Origin: Inia geoffrensis
Lineage: Eukaryota > Chordata > Mammalia > Artiodactyla > Iniidae
Direction: 5' to 3'
NCBI GenBank assembly: GCA_036417435.1
Contig: CM070907.1
Coordinates: 62,542,001-62,606,000 of the forward strand
DNA: 64,000 nucleotides
In this document: positions 33,831 to 45,976 of the stretch, piece by piece
How the letters are laid out: every line of letters starts with the position of its first letter
Position numbering within the stretch: position 1 is the first letter of the stretch
The notes under the pieces: model-generated
What the model saw: only the letters and a program-made list of their open reading frames with translations
Database searches by the model: none
Told to the model about the DNA's origin: nothing
Position numbers and translations under genes: made by a program

Positions 33831-35098
33831 TAAGAGGTGCTAGGAAAACTGGACAGCTACATGTAAAAGAATGAAAATAGAACACTCCCTAACACCATAC
33901 ACAAAAATAAACTCAAAATAGACTAGAGACCTAAATGTAAGACTGGACACTATAAAATTCTTAGAGGAAAACATAGGAAGAACACTCTTTGACATAAATC
34001 ACAGCAAGATCACTTTTGATCCACCTCCTAGAGTAATGGAAATAAAAACAAAAATAAACAAATGGGACCTAATGAAACTTAAAAGCTTTTGCAAAGCAAA
34101 GGATACTACAAACAAGACGAAAAGACAACCCTCAGAATGGGAAAAAATATTTGCAAACAAATCAACAGACAAAGGATTAATCTCCAAAATATATAAATAG
34201 CTCATGCAGCTCAATATTAAAAAAACAAACAACCCAATCCAAAAATGGGCAGAAGAACTAAATAGACATTTCTCCAAAGAGGACATAGAGATGGCCAAGA
34301 AGCACATGAAAAGCTGCTCAGCATCACTAATTATTAGCGAAATGCAAATCAAAACTACCGTGAGATATCACCTCACACCAGTTAGAATGGGCATTGTCAG
34401 AAAATCTACAAACAACAAATGCTGGAGCAGGTGTGGAGAAAAGGGAACCCTCTTGCACTGTTGATGGGAATGTAAACTGATACAGCCACTATGGAGAACA
34501 GTATCGAGGTTCCTTACAAAACTAAAAATAGAATTACCATATGACCCATATATCCCACTACTGGGCATACACCCTGAGAAAACCATAATTCTGAAAGACC
34601 CATGCACTCCAATGGTCCTTGCAGCACTATTTACAATAGCCAGGTCATGGAAGCAACCTAAATGCCCATCGACAGATGAATGGATAAAGAAGATGTGGTA
34701 CGTATATACAATAGAATATTACTCAGCCTTAAAAAGGAACGAAATTGGGTCATCTGTAGAGACGTGGATGAATCTAGAGACTCATACAGAATGAAGTAAG
34801 TCAGAAAGAGAAAAACAAATATCGCATATTAATGCATATATGTGAAACCTAGAAAAATGGTACAGATGAACTGGTTTGCAGGGCAGAAATAGAGACACAG
34901 ATGTAGAGAACAAACGTATGGACACCAAGCGGGGACAGCAGCAGGGGGTGGGGGTGGGGGTGTGCTGAACTGGGAGGTTGGGATTGACATGTATACACTA
35001 ATGTGTATAAAGTGGATGACTAATAAGAACCTGCTGCATAAAAAAATAAATAAAATAAAATTCAAAAATTCCAAAAAAACAGATGAATGGATAAAGAA
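33831..35098 (+). mobile_element. Younger 5'-truncated L1 nested in the L1M
   Basis: It starts mid-ORF2 at TAAGAGGTGCTAGGAAAACT and keeps the C-terminal coding part in pieces, including [14 protein letters not shown] near 34420. Its 3' UTR ends GAACCTGCTGCATAAAAAAA with an (AAAAT)n tail at about 35040-35060. A 27-bp ORF2 scrap (ACAGATGAATGGATAAAGAA and on) follows at about 35080. No clear target duplication is seen. Confidence 0.75.
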
Positions 35099-35158
35099 GA
35101 TGTGATATATATATATGTGTATATATATATATAGTGTATATATATAGTGTATATATAA
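35099..35158. repeat. (TA)n/(GTATA)n microsatellite
   Basis: GATATATATATATGTGTATA and repeated AGTGTATATATA blocks, lying directly after GAAGATGT of the L1 scrap and before the L1M resumes. Confidence 0.9.
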
Positions 35159-36180
35159 AAACAAAATTTAAAATATTTGTGCTTCAAATGAGAGTATCAA
35201 AAAGTAAAAAGACAATCCACAGAATGGTACAAAATATTTGCAAATCACATATCTAATAAGGAATTAGTATTAAAAACACATAGAGAACTCTTACAACTCA
35301 AAGACTTAAAGACAAAAAAAATTTTTTTAAATAGGTAAAAAATCTAAATAGACATTTCTCCAAAGATAAAATAATAGCCTAAAAGTACATGAAAAGATGC
35401 TCAACACATCACTAATTATTAGGGAAGTGCAAATCAAAACCACAGTGAGATATCACTTCAAACCCACTAGTATGACTACAATAAAAAGGACAGATAATAA
35501 CAAACGTGAGGATGTGGAGAATTGAAACCCTCGCACATTGCTGGTGGGAATGTAAAATAGTGTAACGCTTTACAAAACAGTCTGGCAGTTCCTCAAAAAG
35601 TTAAACACAGTTACCATACAACTCAGTAATTCCTCCCCTAGGTATACATCTAAGAGAAGTAAAAACATACGTCCATACAAAAACTTGCATGTGAATGAAT
35701 ACTCATAGTAGCATTATTCACATGATGAAAAAGGGCAAACAACACAGATGTCTACCAACTGATGAACGGATAAACAAAATGTGGTATGGCCATACGACAG
35801 AATATTACTCATCAAGATAAAGTAATGAAGAACTGATATATGCTACAACATGGCTAAACCTTGAAAATACTATGTTAAGTGAAAGAAGCTAATCACAAAG
35901 GGCCATGTATTTTATAATTCCATTCATAGGAAATGTCTAGAATAAGCAAATCCGTAGAGATGGGAAGCAGATTAGTGATTGCCAGGAGCTGGAGGGAAGA
36001 GGAGTGGGGAGTGGCTTATAATGGACATGGGGTTTCTTTTGAGCTCATGAAAATGTTCTAAAATTGGTAGTAGTGAGAGTAGCACAACTCTGAATGTACT
36101 GAAGTCACTGAACTGTGTGCTTTAAATGGCTGAATTATATTAGTGTGTGAATTATATTTCAGTAAATCTGTGGGAAAAAA
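35159..36180 (+). mobile_element. Old L1M, second half (ORF2 end and 3' UTR)
   Basis: It resumes with AATTTAAAATATTTGTGCTT, keeps TGTGGAGAATTGAAACCCTC, and closes with the L1MA/L1MB-like 3' UTR TGCCAGGAGCTGGAGGGAAG, ATGAAAATGTTCTAAAATTG and AACTGTGTGCTTTAAATGGC. It ends in AAAAAAA at about 36176-36182. All coding frames are broken. Confidence 0.8.
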
Positions 36181-37719
36181 ATAAGAACACTGATGGATAG
36201 CTTCTCAGATCTTTCCAGCAACCTCAGGACTTGAAACCTTCATCTCTGCACAGGGCATGCTGGGTACATGTTTACATGTCTTTAGTTCTTTACTCTGTGT
36301 GATTTTTATGTGTGCTCACTGGAAATGCCCTTTCATCTCTCCCATGAACCCCATCCCCCCACCAAACCCATAAATACTGTGGGTTCCCTTTCTGAGCATG
36401 CTTCAAAGATCAGTTTAACAAAATTATTTGATATGAACCCTGCAGTTCCCAGCTGGTTCTTTCGAACCTAGAGAGGAAACCAGTACAAGTCAAAAGTACT
36501 ATAACGGCCAGAAGAGAGGGGAAAAAAGCAATATATCCATTGTATCAATCTAGTCTTCCTCATACTTTCCTTGATTCAAAGCCCTAACTACATCCCAGTT
36601 GGAATCAGAGCCATTCCACAGAACTCACATCTCTTAAAGTGCATTGTGATTTTTTCTAAGGAAATTTCCCCTCTGAATTCTTTTCTAACCCTACGGCTAC
36701 CACCCATATGGCCAGATGTACTCTAATCCCAGTGTAGACCAATTTAAAGCCCTGTACTCTGTAATTTTCCAAAATTTTCCTAAAATTGTGATCATTTGAT
36801 AACATCCTAACTTTTTGTTCTATAAGGGAACTAACCACTGATGGTATGAAAACCTTGCCCTAAAAAATAAAAATTACATCCAGTCTTTGGAAAGACAATA
36901 CCCATCAAAGCCATCCTGGGTGTAATTTCCCAGCAGCAGAGTTTGCCCAGTGGGTCTGTGTTCCTAGGAACTCTACAACACCCAGAGAGCAGACACAAAT
37001 TTGTTTTATGACTGCGTTGGATGTTTCTAAGTACCATGGTCTGGGTATTTATTTGGGCTGTATACAAAAGGAAGTCACACAATGAACTGTGGAGGAAAAA
37101 AGGTGGGGGAGAAGCTTACAAAACAGGGTGAAAAAAACCTTTGCACTAGTATAGAATAGCTTATGCACGTTGTATTAACTGGTTTCAATTAGAGGAAACG
37201 ATCCCAATTGTGGGTAATGGGAGGCAGTCTGGGAGAACATGCTGAAACAATAAACACTTTAAAAGAACATCTCCTCTGGTTTCTTACAGGAACGTCTGTT
37301 TTTATTGATTTCCCATAAAAGAGAAAAATTTCTTTCATAATCTAGAGAGATATTGTAGTGAAATGTTAATATGCTTTTAAATTAAAAAGAGTATCTAGCC
37401 CCACTCTTCAGAAATGGCTTTATATTACTCAGAATACAAACATCTCAATATGGCACTCCATATCATCAGTTCTTGCCTGTCAGAGGGCAAATGTTTCTTT
37501 TCAAGAGCTTCAGGATTTCTCCTTTTACAGTCTTAAAGAGTTGTGTATTAACTCCTGGAAACTCTTCCTGAACAAGCCAGAATCGCTTTTGGAAGAAAGG
37601 GCCCTCCTAAATAGCCCTGAATTAATAATGAGTTATTGCCTGTTCTCTATGTTTTGCTTCACCAATTCATCCTTCCCCATCACTTTCTAGAATGACCTAT
37701 CCTTTTCTTTCTTTTCTCT
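36181..37719. other. Mostly unique DNA
   Basis: No gene seen. A stretch at about 36290-36420 (CCCTTTCATCTCTCCCATGA) may be L2-derived, but I cannot support it firmly. Confidence 0.4.
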
Positions 37720-37930
37720 TACCACTTTTCAAGCAATTACCACGTTCCAGGTGCTGTGTTAACACATGGTATGCATTATCTCATGTAAATCTCAAAATAT
37801 CCTGTTACACGTGTAAACTCAGAGAGATTAAGTAGATTGTCCAATGTTATACGGCTAGTAAGTGGCAGAACTTGTATTTTAACACAAAACGTATACAATT
37901 CTAAAGCTTTTATACTTAACTATTACCAAA
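37720..37930 (-). repeat. MIR SINE relic
   Basis: Reverse MIR: CACGTTCCAGGTGCTGTGTT, GCATTATCTCATGTAAATCT, CAGAGAGATTAAGTAGATTG, TACGGCTAGTAAGTGGCAGA and TTCTAAAGCTTTTATACTTA keep the order. Confidence 0.8.
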
Positions 37931-39969
37931 AACTGCATATTCTGTCTTCCAAAATCCATCTTGAGGCAAATCTCCATTCTGAAAAGTTATAGCTTTTTGT
38001 ACAGACCACTATATAGCATGTATTACAGAGTATAATGATTATATGCATGTATTGTTCCCTGTTCTATCCTGAAGAATCAAACGGTCAGTTACAACTTACA
38101 AAATATGCTCAGCAAATGCTCCTTGAATGAGTAAATGAGAGTTGATGTATTCAGAGTACAGTGTTCTTATTTGCAAATGCTTATATGATTTTAAAAAATA
38201 TTTCCCATATCTATTTATGGGTGAATACTACATAACAATAGAGATATGCAGAAATAACAATATCCATGATAAGCTCCATAATAGCAGGGATTTTTTTTTC
38301 AACTTAGCTTTTAGAAACTCCTCTCATTACATTATTTTTAAATTTACAGGAAATAAGGGGTATGCAAACATAAAGAGAAACAAAGCAATTATTCTAGACA
38401 AATATGTGTATTTATATATCATATGTCTAATCAGTAGAATTATACATTACAGCCATTTCTGAGCAATGCTTAATAACTAAGGATTGTGTTTGGGGACATT
38501 CCTCAAAGTGACCAAATCCACTCATAGGCCATAGTCATACTGAGTGGTCCAGAGACCTGCCCTGAAATGCAGCAGCTGCTCAAGCCTCCTGCAGCTAGTT
38601 AAATCTAAGGTTCTTTATTTCCAGCTGACAGGAACTAATTCTTAGCCTAGTTCACTCCAGATTCAGAGATCTGCCTGTCTTCACCTGAGTCCCAGAACCT
38701 GTGGGTCTCTTCTCATTTGTTTCTAAGTGGCAGGGGTTCAGGTAACTACTGTGTTCATACTTGTGATCGTACAAACCAATGGGCATACAACCCAATTAAA
38801 TGTAAAGTGTAGAGGTGAGGAAGGGTATCATTCTAATGCTTAATGTAGCCATACAAGGAAAGATTAATAAACAAAACTGTCACACTTCTCACTAGAGAAG
38901 ATACTTCACTTATAATTATTCACAAAGTATAAATATGCCCATGTTTCTGTATAATTGCTGGAGGTAAATTTTCTATACAGCTTGAATCCCAATCTGTACA
39001 TTGTAATTCTGACTAAAAGGAAAAGTCTTTAAAAACACTTCTTGGTCCCATTATTACAGAGATGTGCAGTGCCAAAAAAAGAGACCATCCAAGAGGAGAG
39101 TGATCAAGTAGTAATAGAAGTCATCTTTAAGGCAATATGTAGCTGTTGACAGGCATTTGAAAAACAATTTGGAGAGAGAAAGTTTCTTGGAAAAACCAAT
39201 GATAAAACCTCTGCACTTAAAATGAACCTGGAGGCAAAAGCACACACAAAGACCAGGACTGTTTTGAATAACGTAACAAAGCTCAGCTATAAGGATACAA
39301 TTATTCCAGAGCAAAACACCAAGAAAGAATAGGGCAGCAGGGAGAGAAATGTAGGAAAGAATCAAGTGAATTTAAAAATGCAAAAAGATAACAGAGACTA
39401 TCCATTTATTATGAATGTAAGTATGTATTAATTTATTTATAACCTGCTTCAGCCCATAGAGGATTTGAGGGGGACAAGACATTCTCTTAAACGCAGGAGG
39501 CTAGAGGCTAAGATTTTCTCTATTTCCTGAGAGATGAGAAAATGGAAATTAATACCAGAACTACTTTACATATTGTATATAGTTTTTGTTATGTAAATAT
39601 GCTTTTATTACTGTATTGTTAACTAGCCATATTTCTCATTTTATAATGTGAGTTAAGTCATTACCAAATTATTCTTTGCTCATTTTTATGTACCCAAGTG
39701 TTATATATAACCAGATATTTGAAATTAATGGACTACTATAAATTATCAAAATCCCACAGTTCTGAGTGCTTCTTTCTGTCTGAGACAACTACCCATTACA
39801 TCAATTCTGGTGGGAGTTCCATAAATGTTGCTGACCAGGAGATGTTAGTTAAGGGAGTTTACTTTTTGGCTGCAAATAAAGAGCAATAAATTCCCCCTAA
39901 CAAACAAAATAAAACAAAATCTAGATAACTTAAGGAAAAAAATGTAACTTACTGATTATCAGCAGGTTA
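37931..39969. other. Unique AT-rich DNA, no feature seen
   Basis: About 2 kb without a recognised repeat. Open frames at 38142-38462 and 39054-39365 lack any domain, conserved start or splice context, and I treat them as chance. Confidence 0.4.
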
Positions 39970-40521
39970 TTGAGCCCTTCTCACAAAATCAAAGAGAGAT
40001 TTGAGCAAGCTAAACCTCAAAGGGCAGATATACGGCAACTCAAGGAATCTCAGCAACTGAGGCTCATAGAATATTTTCCAAACTATTGTCATTCATATGA
40101 TTCAATACTGATGGCTACCAGTTTGATATCTCTCTGGTACAAATTTCAAATACCCAGGAGAGAGAACCCAACAGGCTCACCTGGGATCAGATATTTACCT
40201 CTTGGATCAGTCAGCTGTGGCCAGGCACAGACTCACAGAGCCCAAACATGGCCACTAGGGGCCTACTTTTGTAGACTGGGGTTACTGACAGAGAAAGAAG
40301 AATCATTATGGGTTGTGCAATTCCTCCAGAAAGTGCTTGCCCCACTGGGAGATGTATTACTTTTAAGTAAATGGCAAAGGAAATCTACGCAACCAGCAGC
40401 TACCAATTCTATGGCAGAAACAAGAAGAAACATCTTTTTGATGTTCTCACCTGACCATAGAACTGAAAATCAGACTGCAATGTTGGCATTTCAGACTTGT
40501 GATCTTCAGGAAGGGTCTTAA
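39970..40521 (+). other. Unexplained open frame outside known repeats (184 codons)
   Basis: An uninterrupted frame of 552 nt ending at TAA 40519-40521 is the longest one outside L1, SINE or CpG-rich DNA. Its first codon in the open stretch is TTG. The first in-frame ATG is at about 40108-40110 (MATSLISLWYKF). I recognise no family, signal peptide or membrane segment. A weak acceptor-like TCAGCAG precedes it at 39959-39965, but no donor or poly(A) context is clear. It could be a chance frame, a very old repeat's coding scrap, or an exon. I think chance is most likely. Confidence 0.15.
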
Positions 40522-43374
40522 ATTTAGTCATCTATTTGGTCTTTAGTGTTCTACAACAGGAAGACCTAATGTGGGATTCTCAGATCCTCAGCGGTAACTC
40601 CACAGTAATAATGAAGGATGAGCTGTTTTTAATAATCCAAAAGACAGAATTCTAATCGTGGATTTACTTGCAATAAGACTGCACAAAGAAACTAAAATGT
40701 CAAATTTCTTTTATTTTGAGCTGAAATTATCAGTGTATTGGAGAATCAGGTACTAACTGGAATACATGGATGTATTTGATAAAATGGGACCACTATCTTA
40801 TCTACCTTTGTATCTCTAGCAATTGCCATAGTGCCTGACACAGCTGAATCTCACTACGAAATTTTGTCTAGTTTGAAAACAAAATTCCTCAAAATGCATA
40901 TTCAATGGTACTCTGAAGGAGAAAGTATAAAAGGACACTTGAAGGTGAGAAAGGGAAACCACCCAACTAAGAAAGTAAAAATATATTTATTCCTATTCAG
41001 TGAGAAATGTGAGAGTGACAAAATAACTTATTAAAACTTATTATAAAGAGGAAATCAACAGATTGAAGATTCATTTATTAAATATACACTCACAGAGCTT
41101 CTACCATGTACCCAGGGATTTACCTAGCTGTAGGTATACTAGGACCCTGAAGAGCACATGGTCTTCTTGGAGAAAGAGGCATTACAAATCAGTAATTGCG
41201 AGATAATATCATTAAGGATACAATAAAAGGAGTGATTGATGAAGAAATAGAATTATTAAAACTCGTCCTTTCTCTGGTATCAGCAGAGTCCCTAAGCAGG
41301 CACTCCCCTCTGACCACCTGCTCACAAAAGTGTGACATTTTTATTCTCCATGTCTCCAGCAAGCTGAGCTGCCTCTGCACTGCAGGAATGCCTCCAAAAC
41401 TTAGCATTATCATCGCTCCTTCATTAAAGGTGATCCCACCTTCTCACCTTCCACAGGTAAACAAAAGTCAAGGAAAGAGGCTTCATTCTCTCACACAATC
41501 TGAGTGAAAAGTAGGCTTCTCCAGGCCTGCTGCCTTTTAACACAGTCATAAGTCATACTATGAGAGTCCAGCTGCACCTTTCAGAAGCCTGTATCTCAAT
41601 AATAGATGAGGATATTTAAAGCACTCCACATATCACTTTATACTGCCTGCAAGGTAGGTCAAATGAGGGGAATGCCTCAAAAGTAACTTTTGAACTTTTT
41701 GTCCCCATCCCACACAAATTATTTCAGGACAGGCAAACCCTCAGTTACAGCACACACGGTTCCCAGAGGAACCACTGTCATTTCTATCAGGCAATGTATA
41801 TATAAAAGCGTATCATACAATCAGCCACTTTCTTCACTTATTCAGAGCACAGCGTCATGGAATGAGTTCATGAAAGGACAGTCAGGGCATCCAGAATCTA
41901 TTCCCAACCTTACAACTGATGCACTATTCTTACTTCCTTTGCATTTAAGTTTCCCATTTACAACAGAGGAATGATGACATAGTACCTGTTTGTTTCTCAG
42001 GCATTTGAAAATTCTCTGATGGAAGATTTCACACAAATGCAGAGGCTATTATTATACCAGGGAGACTTGAAAATTGCAAATCCATGTACCCATCAGTATT
42101 AAACAGTCAACACAATGGAAGAAGAGAAAGAATCCTTCTCTAAGGCATCTAAAATCAAGTATTGCTGAATATGCAGCTATTGAGAAAAATATATGTGCAA
42201 ACACATTCATTTTAAAGACTATTCGATTCTAAACCGCCAATAACCCATTTAGACAAATCCTTTACAAGTTACTCTCACTCCAAAAAAGAAATACATGTAA
42301 TCCCTAATCACCAGTGCTTCTTATAACACAGAGCTTTCTGAGAAGACATTCCTTCTCCTTTCAAAATGTTTGCTCTACTCTAGAATTTCAGCAAGTATTC
42401 TAGCCCATTCCACTAAGGTTGTTCCAAAATATAAAAATAATTATCCTTTAATCTTGCCAATCTTAGAATAATCAAATAAACTTACAGTACAGTGGTGAAC
42501 AGGCATCCAAGCAGGGGCTTCCACTGAACAATTCTGGGCTGGGCACTTGCCTTGGTTTTGCTGCAAATAAGTAAAAAATATGTTATATTCTACATGTGAT
42601 GTGCAGCAATCTACACCAGCTGATATGTTTATCATCACTGTGTTTATTACCATATTTACAAGTATAGGAGAAGTCTTTGAGAATAATTTTTTGGTGCAGT
42701 GCTAAAAGAAACTAGGTATGTCATTTCTACTCTTATCAAGGCACAAGAAATTATTCTTTGATTGTTGTATTTCGCTAAGGCCTAGGTTTTTGGATCCAGG
42801 CTTCCTCAGCAACTGGCCTTTCAGGTCCTGGTGGGAACCACCTGAGAATCCTCCTAACCTAGAAGCAGAACTGGTCTCTCCTCCAGGCTCCCAGAGGACA
42901 CCAATACATGCTGTACCGCTGTGAAATCTCTTGAGTCAAGGTACAGAAAGACTTGTTTACTTGTCTCCCCTTCCAGATTGTAAGCTTGTGGTGATGATTC
43001 TCTCTAGGGCATTTCATAGAATCCCAGAATGTAGAGTTGTACAGGATAGATTTTAGAGGCCTTTCTTGTCACATCAGAAACTGAGGTACAAAGAAATGAA
43101 ACAAGGAGCACAGAGATTTAACATTCTAAACAATTTGCCAGGCACTTCCTTTTACATAAGAAATGTATCTCGAGCTAACCTATTCCTTTGTTGTAACTCC
43201 AATAATTTCAATTCTAATTGGCCTTTTAGAGAGAATGAAGTGCTTTCCTTTAAGAGTTCTGATTAGTGCTAAAAGGGGAGGAGGTGATTCTAATACAACA
43301 TCTTTCATCTTTACTTATTGTACACTCAATTATAATATATAAATACTACAAATAATGTTAATAAACAATCATAT
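40522..43374. other. Mostly unique DNA with L2 scraps
   Basis: Probable L2 tails are at 40790-40860 (forward, CTTTGTATCTCTAGCAATTG then AGTGCCTGACACAGCTGAAT) and 41060-41170 (reverse, AGCTTCTACCATGTACCCAG). The rest, including open frames at 41196-41507 and 41690-41974, shows nothing I can support. Confidence 0.4.
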
Positions 43375-43630
43375 TAACCACAGCTGTGATTTACTGAGCT
43401 ACAAAATATGCTAAAGGTTATTCTGGACTCAGTACATTATCACTAGGTGCTATAACAAATATGGATGGATGTGTTGCTATGCCCATTACAGGAGAGAAAA
43501 CTGAGGCTCACAGAGGGTAAGAAACTCATCTCTAAGTTACCCTACAAGAAAGCAGCCTAACTGGGATTGCAGCAAGAATTTTACTGACTCTGCAGCCCAT
43601 GCATGCTTCTTCTATGATAAGCTGGTATTT
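43375..43630 (-). repeat. MIR SINE relic
   Basis: Reverse MIR: TGATTTACTGAGCTACAAAA, CATTACAGGAGAGAAAACTG, AGGCTCACAGAGGGTAAG, CCTAACTGGGATTGCAGCAA and CTGACTCTGCAGCCCATGCA. Confidence 0.8.
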
Positions 43631-43959
43631 TTCATTTTCTGTTTAATGGGGCTTAAGACATGTCATCAACTAACATGATTTCATGTTATCAATGATCCTT
43701 AACATGTCTAACTTAACTGCAATGAAGTACTGAATTCAGTACTTGTGCTAAGAATCCTATTTTGTGATTTGTAAGCCTTTTAGAGAAACCTCTATTTAGG
43801 TGATATATTTTTAAGGCATCACTAAACTCTGAAGTGCTGTTTAAGGGATTATTGATAGAGTCACCATAAAAATACACTTAGATCATCAATCTCCATGCTC
43901 AGCTTTCTTGTTTAAATCAAAACATGACGTACGGTACCAACAGGGTACATAGGGTGCAC
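43631..43959. other. Unique DNA, no feature seen
   Basis: No recognised repeat or gene. Confidence 0.4.
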
Positions 43960-44110
43960 TGGACTGGTGTCAGATGACCACAGTTTCAAGCTAGGCTCAA
44001 CCAAATGCCTGCTGCCAGGAGGTGGCTCTGAGTCTTGGGATTCACAGCTGTAGAACAGTGTTAGTATCTCACCTAATTCACAGGACTTCTATCAGATGAT
44101 AAAGATTTGC
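43960..44110 (+). repeat. MIR SINE relic (probable)
   Basis: Forward MIR-like order GACTGGTGTCAGATGACCAC, GGCTCTGAGTCTTGGG and CTCACCTAATTCACAGGACT. It is diverged. Confidence 0.5.
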
Positions 44111-44479
44111 TTCAGATAATTACCACAATTTGCAAGAATGTTATGAAAAAGAACACACAAAGTAAAAGGACACTTTTATTGTTCTTTTCTCATAGCTTAA
44201 GCCAGATAAAGATAATTTATCTACATGTGAAGATAAGCCTTTTGAAATTGAAAGAATCATTAAAATGCTAGTTATTTTTAATTATGATAAATCATACCAA
44301 TGTTAATGGTGAGGAATGTGTTCTTTGTAATAATTCATAATTGTTATTGTTAGTAGAGGGTAGTAATAATAAGCTTGTTTTACATCTAGATACTATATAT
44401 CTTTATGGAGCATATGGTAAGGAAGGAAAATTCAATAAATAAGTGAGCTGTGCTCAGGTGGAGGAATATAAGTACTCAT
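44111..44479. other. Unique AT-rich DNA before the L1
   Basis: No feature seen. The L1-associated duplication begins at 44480. Confidence 0.4.
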
Positions 44480-44507
44480 AAAATGTGCTGGGTGGGAGGC
44501 TTCCGGG

Positions 44508-44519
44508 AAAATGGCGGAA
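44508..44519 (+). promoter_or_regulatory. YY1-type site at the L1 5' end
   Basis: AAAATGGCGGAA, about 13 bases from the element start. It matches the AANATGGCG YY1 core that sets the start of transcription in human L1 (known there; inferred here). Confidence 0.6.
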
Positions 44520-45889
44520 GAGTAAGATGCGGAGATCATTTTCCTCCCCACAGATACACCAGAATACATCTACACGTGGAACAATTCCTACAGAACACCT
44601 ACTGAACACTGGCAGAAGACCTCAGACCTCCCAAAAGGCAAGAAACCCCCCACGTACCTGGGTAGGGCAAAAGAAAAAAGAAACAACAAAGACAAAAGAA
44701 TAGGGACGGGACCCGCACCAGTGGGAGGGAGCTGTGAAGGAGGAAAGCTTTCCACACACTAGGAAGCCCCTTCGCGGGCGGAGACTGCGGGTGGCGGAGA
44801 GGGAAAGCTTTGGGGCCGCGGGGAAGAGACCAGCAACAGGGGTGCGGAGGGCAAAGCGGAGAGATTCCCGCACAGAGGATCAGGGCCGACCGGCACTCAC
44901 CAGTCCGACAGGCTTCTCTGCTCACCCGCTGGGGCGGGGCGGGGGCCTGGAGTTGAGGCTCGGGCTTCGGTCGGAGCACGGGGGGAGAACTGGGGTTGGC
45001 GGTGTGAAAACAGCCTGCAGGGGGTTAGTGCGCCACGGCTAGCCGGAAGGGAGTCCGGGAAAAGGTCTGGAGCTGCCGAAGAGGCAAGAGACTTTTTCTT
45101 CCCTCTTTGTTTCCTGGTGCGCGAGGAGAGGGGATTAAGAGCGCTGCTTAAAGGAGCTCCAGAGATGGGCGCGAGCCGCGGCTAAAAGCGCGGGCCCCAG
45201 AGACGGGCATGAGACGCTAAGGCTGCTGCCGCCGCCACCAAGAAGCCTGTGTGCGAGCACAGGTCACTATCCACACCCGCCTTCCGGGGAGCCTGTGCAG
45301 CCCGCCACTGCCAGGGTCCCGGGATCCAGGGACAACTCCCCCGAGAGAACACACAGCGCGCTTCAGGCTGGTGCAACGTCACGCTGGCCTCTGCCGACGC
45401 AGGCTCGCCCCGCACTCCGTGCTCCTCCCTCCCCCCGGCCTGAGTGAGCCACAGCCCCCGAATCAGGGGCTCCTTTAACCCCGTCCTGTCTGAGTGAAGA
45501 ACAGACGCCCTCCGGCGACCTACACGCAGAGGCGGGGCCAAATCCAAAACTGAGCCCCTGAGAGCTGTGAGAACAAAGAAGAGAAAGGGAAATCTGTCCC
45601 AGCAGCTTCAGAAACAGCGGATTAAAGCTCCACAATCAACTTGATGTACCCAGCATCTGTGGAATACATGAATAGACAAAGAATCATCACAAATTAAGGG
45701 GGTGGACTCAGAGCAAGATTTATGATTTTTTCCCCTTTTCCTCTTTTTGTGAGTGTGTACGTGTATGCTCCTGTGTGAGATTTTATCTGTTTAACTTTGC
45801 TTCCACCATCTGTCCTAGGGTTCTATATGTCCGTTTTTTTTGTTTTGATTTTTTTCTTAATAATTATTTTTTATTTTAGTAACTTTATT

Positions 45890-45976
45890 TTACTTTATCT
45901 TCTTTCTTTCTTTTTTTCTTTCCTTCCCACCTTCCTTCCTTCCTCCCTCCCTCCTTTCTTTCTTTCTTTCTTTCTA
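45890..45976 (+). repeat. (CTTT)n/(CCTT)n polypyrimidine tract
   Basis: Long run of C and T in four-base units, from TTTACTTTATCTTCTTTC to CTTTCTTTCTTTCTAC, in the 3' part of the L1 5' UTR. Confidence 0.95.

Noticed and set aside
39054..39365. 103-codon minus-strand frame with hydrophobic runs
   Set aside because: AT-rich chance frame; no signal, splice or family evidence.
44599..45635. Open frames of 75-126 codons on both strands, including antisense ones resembling the idea of an L1 ORF0
   Set aside because: They fall in the CpG-rich L1 5' UTR, where stops are rare. Several begin at non-ATG codons, and ORF0 is known only from primate L1.
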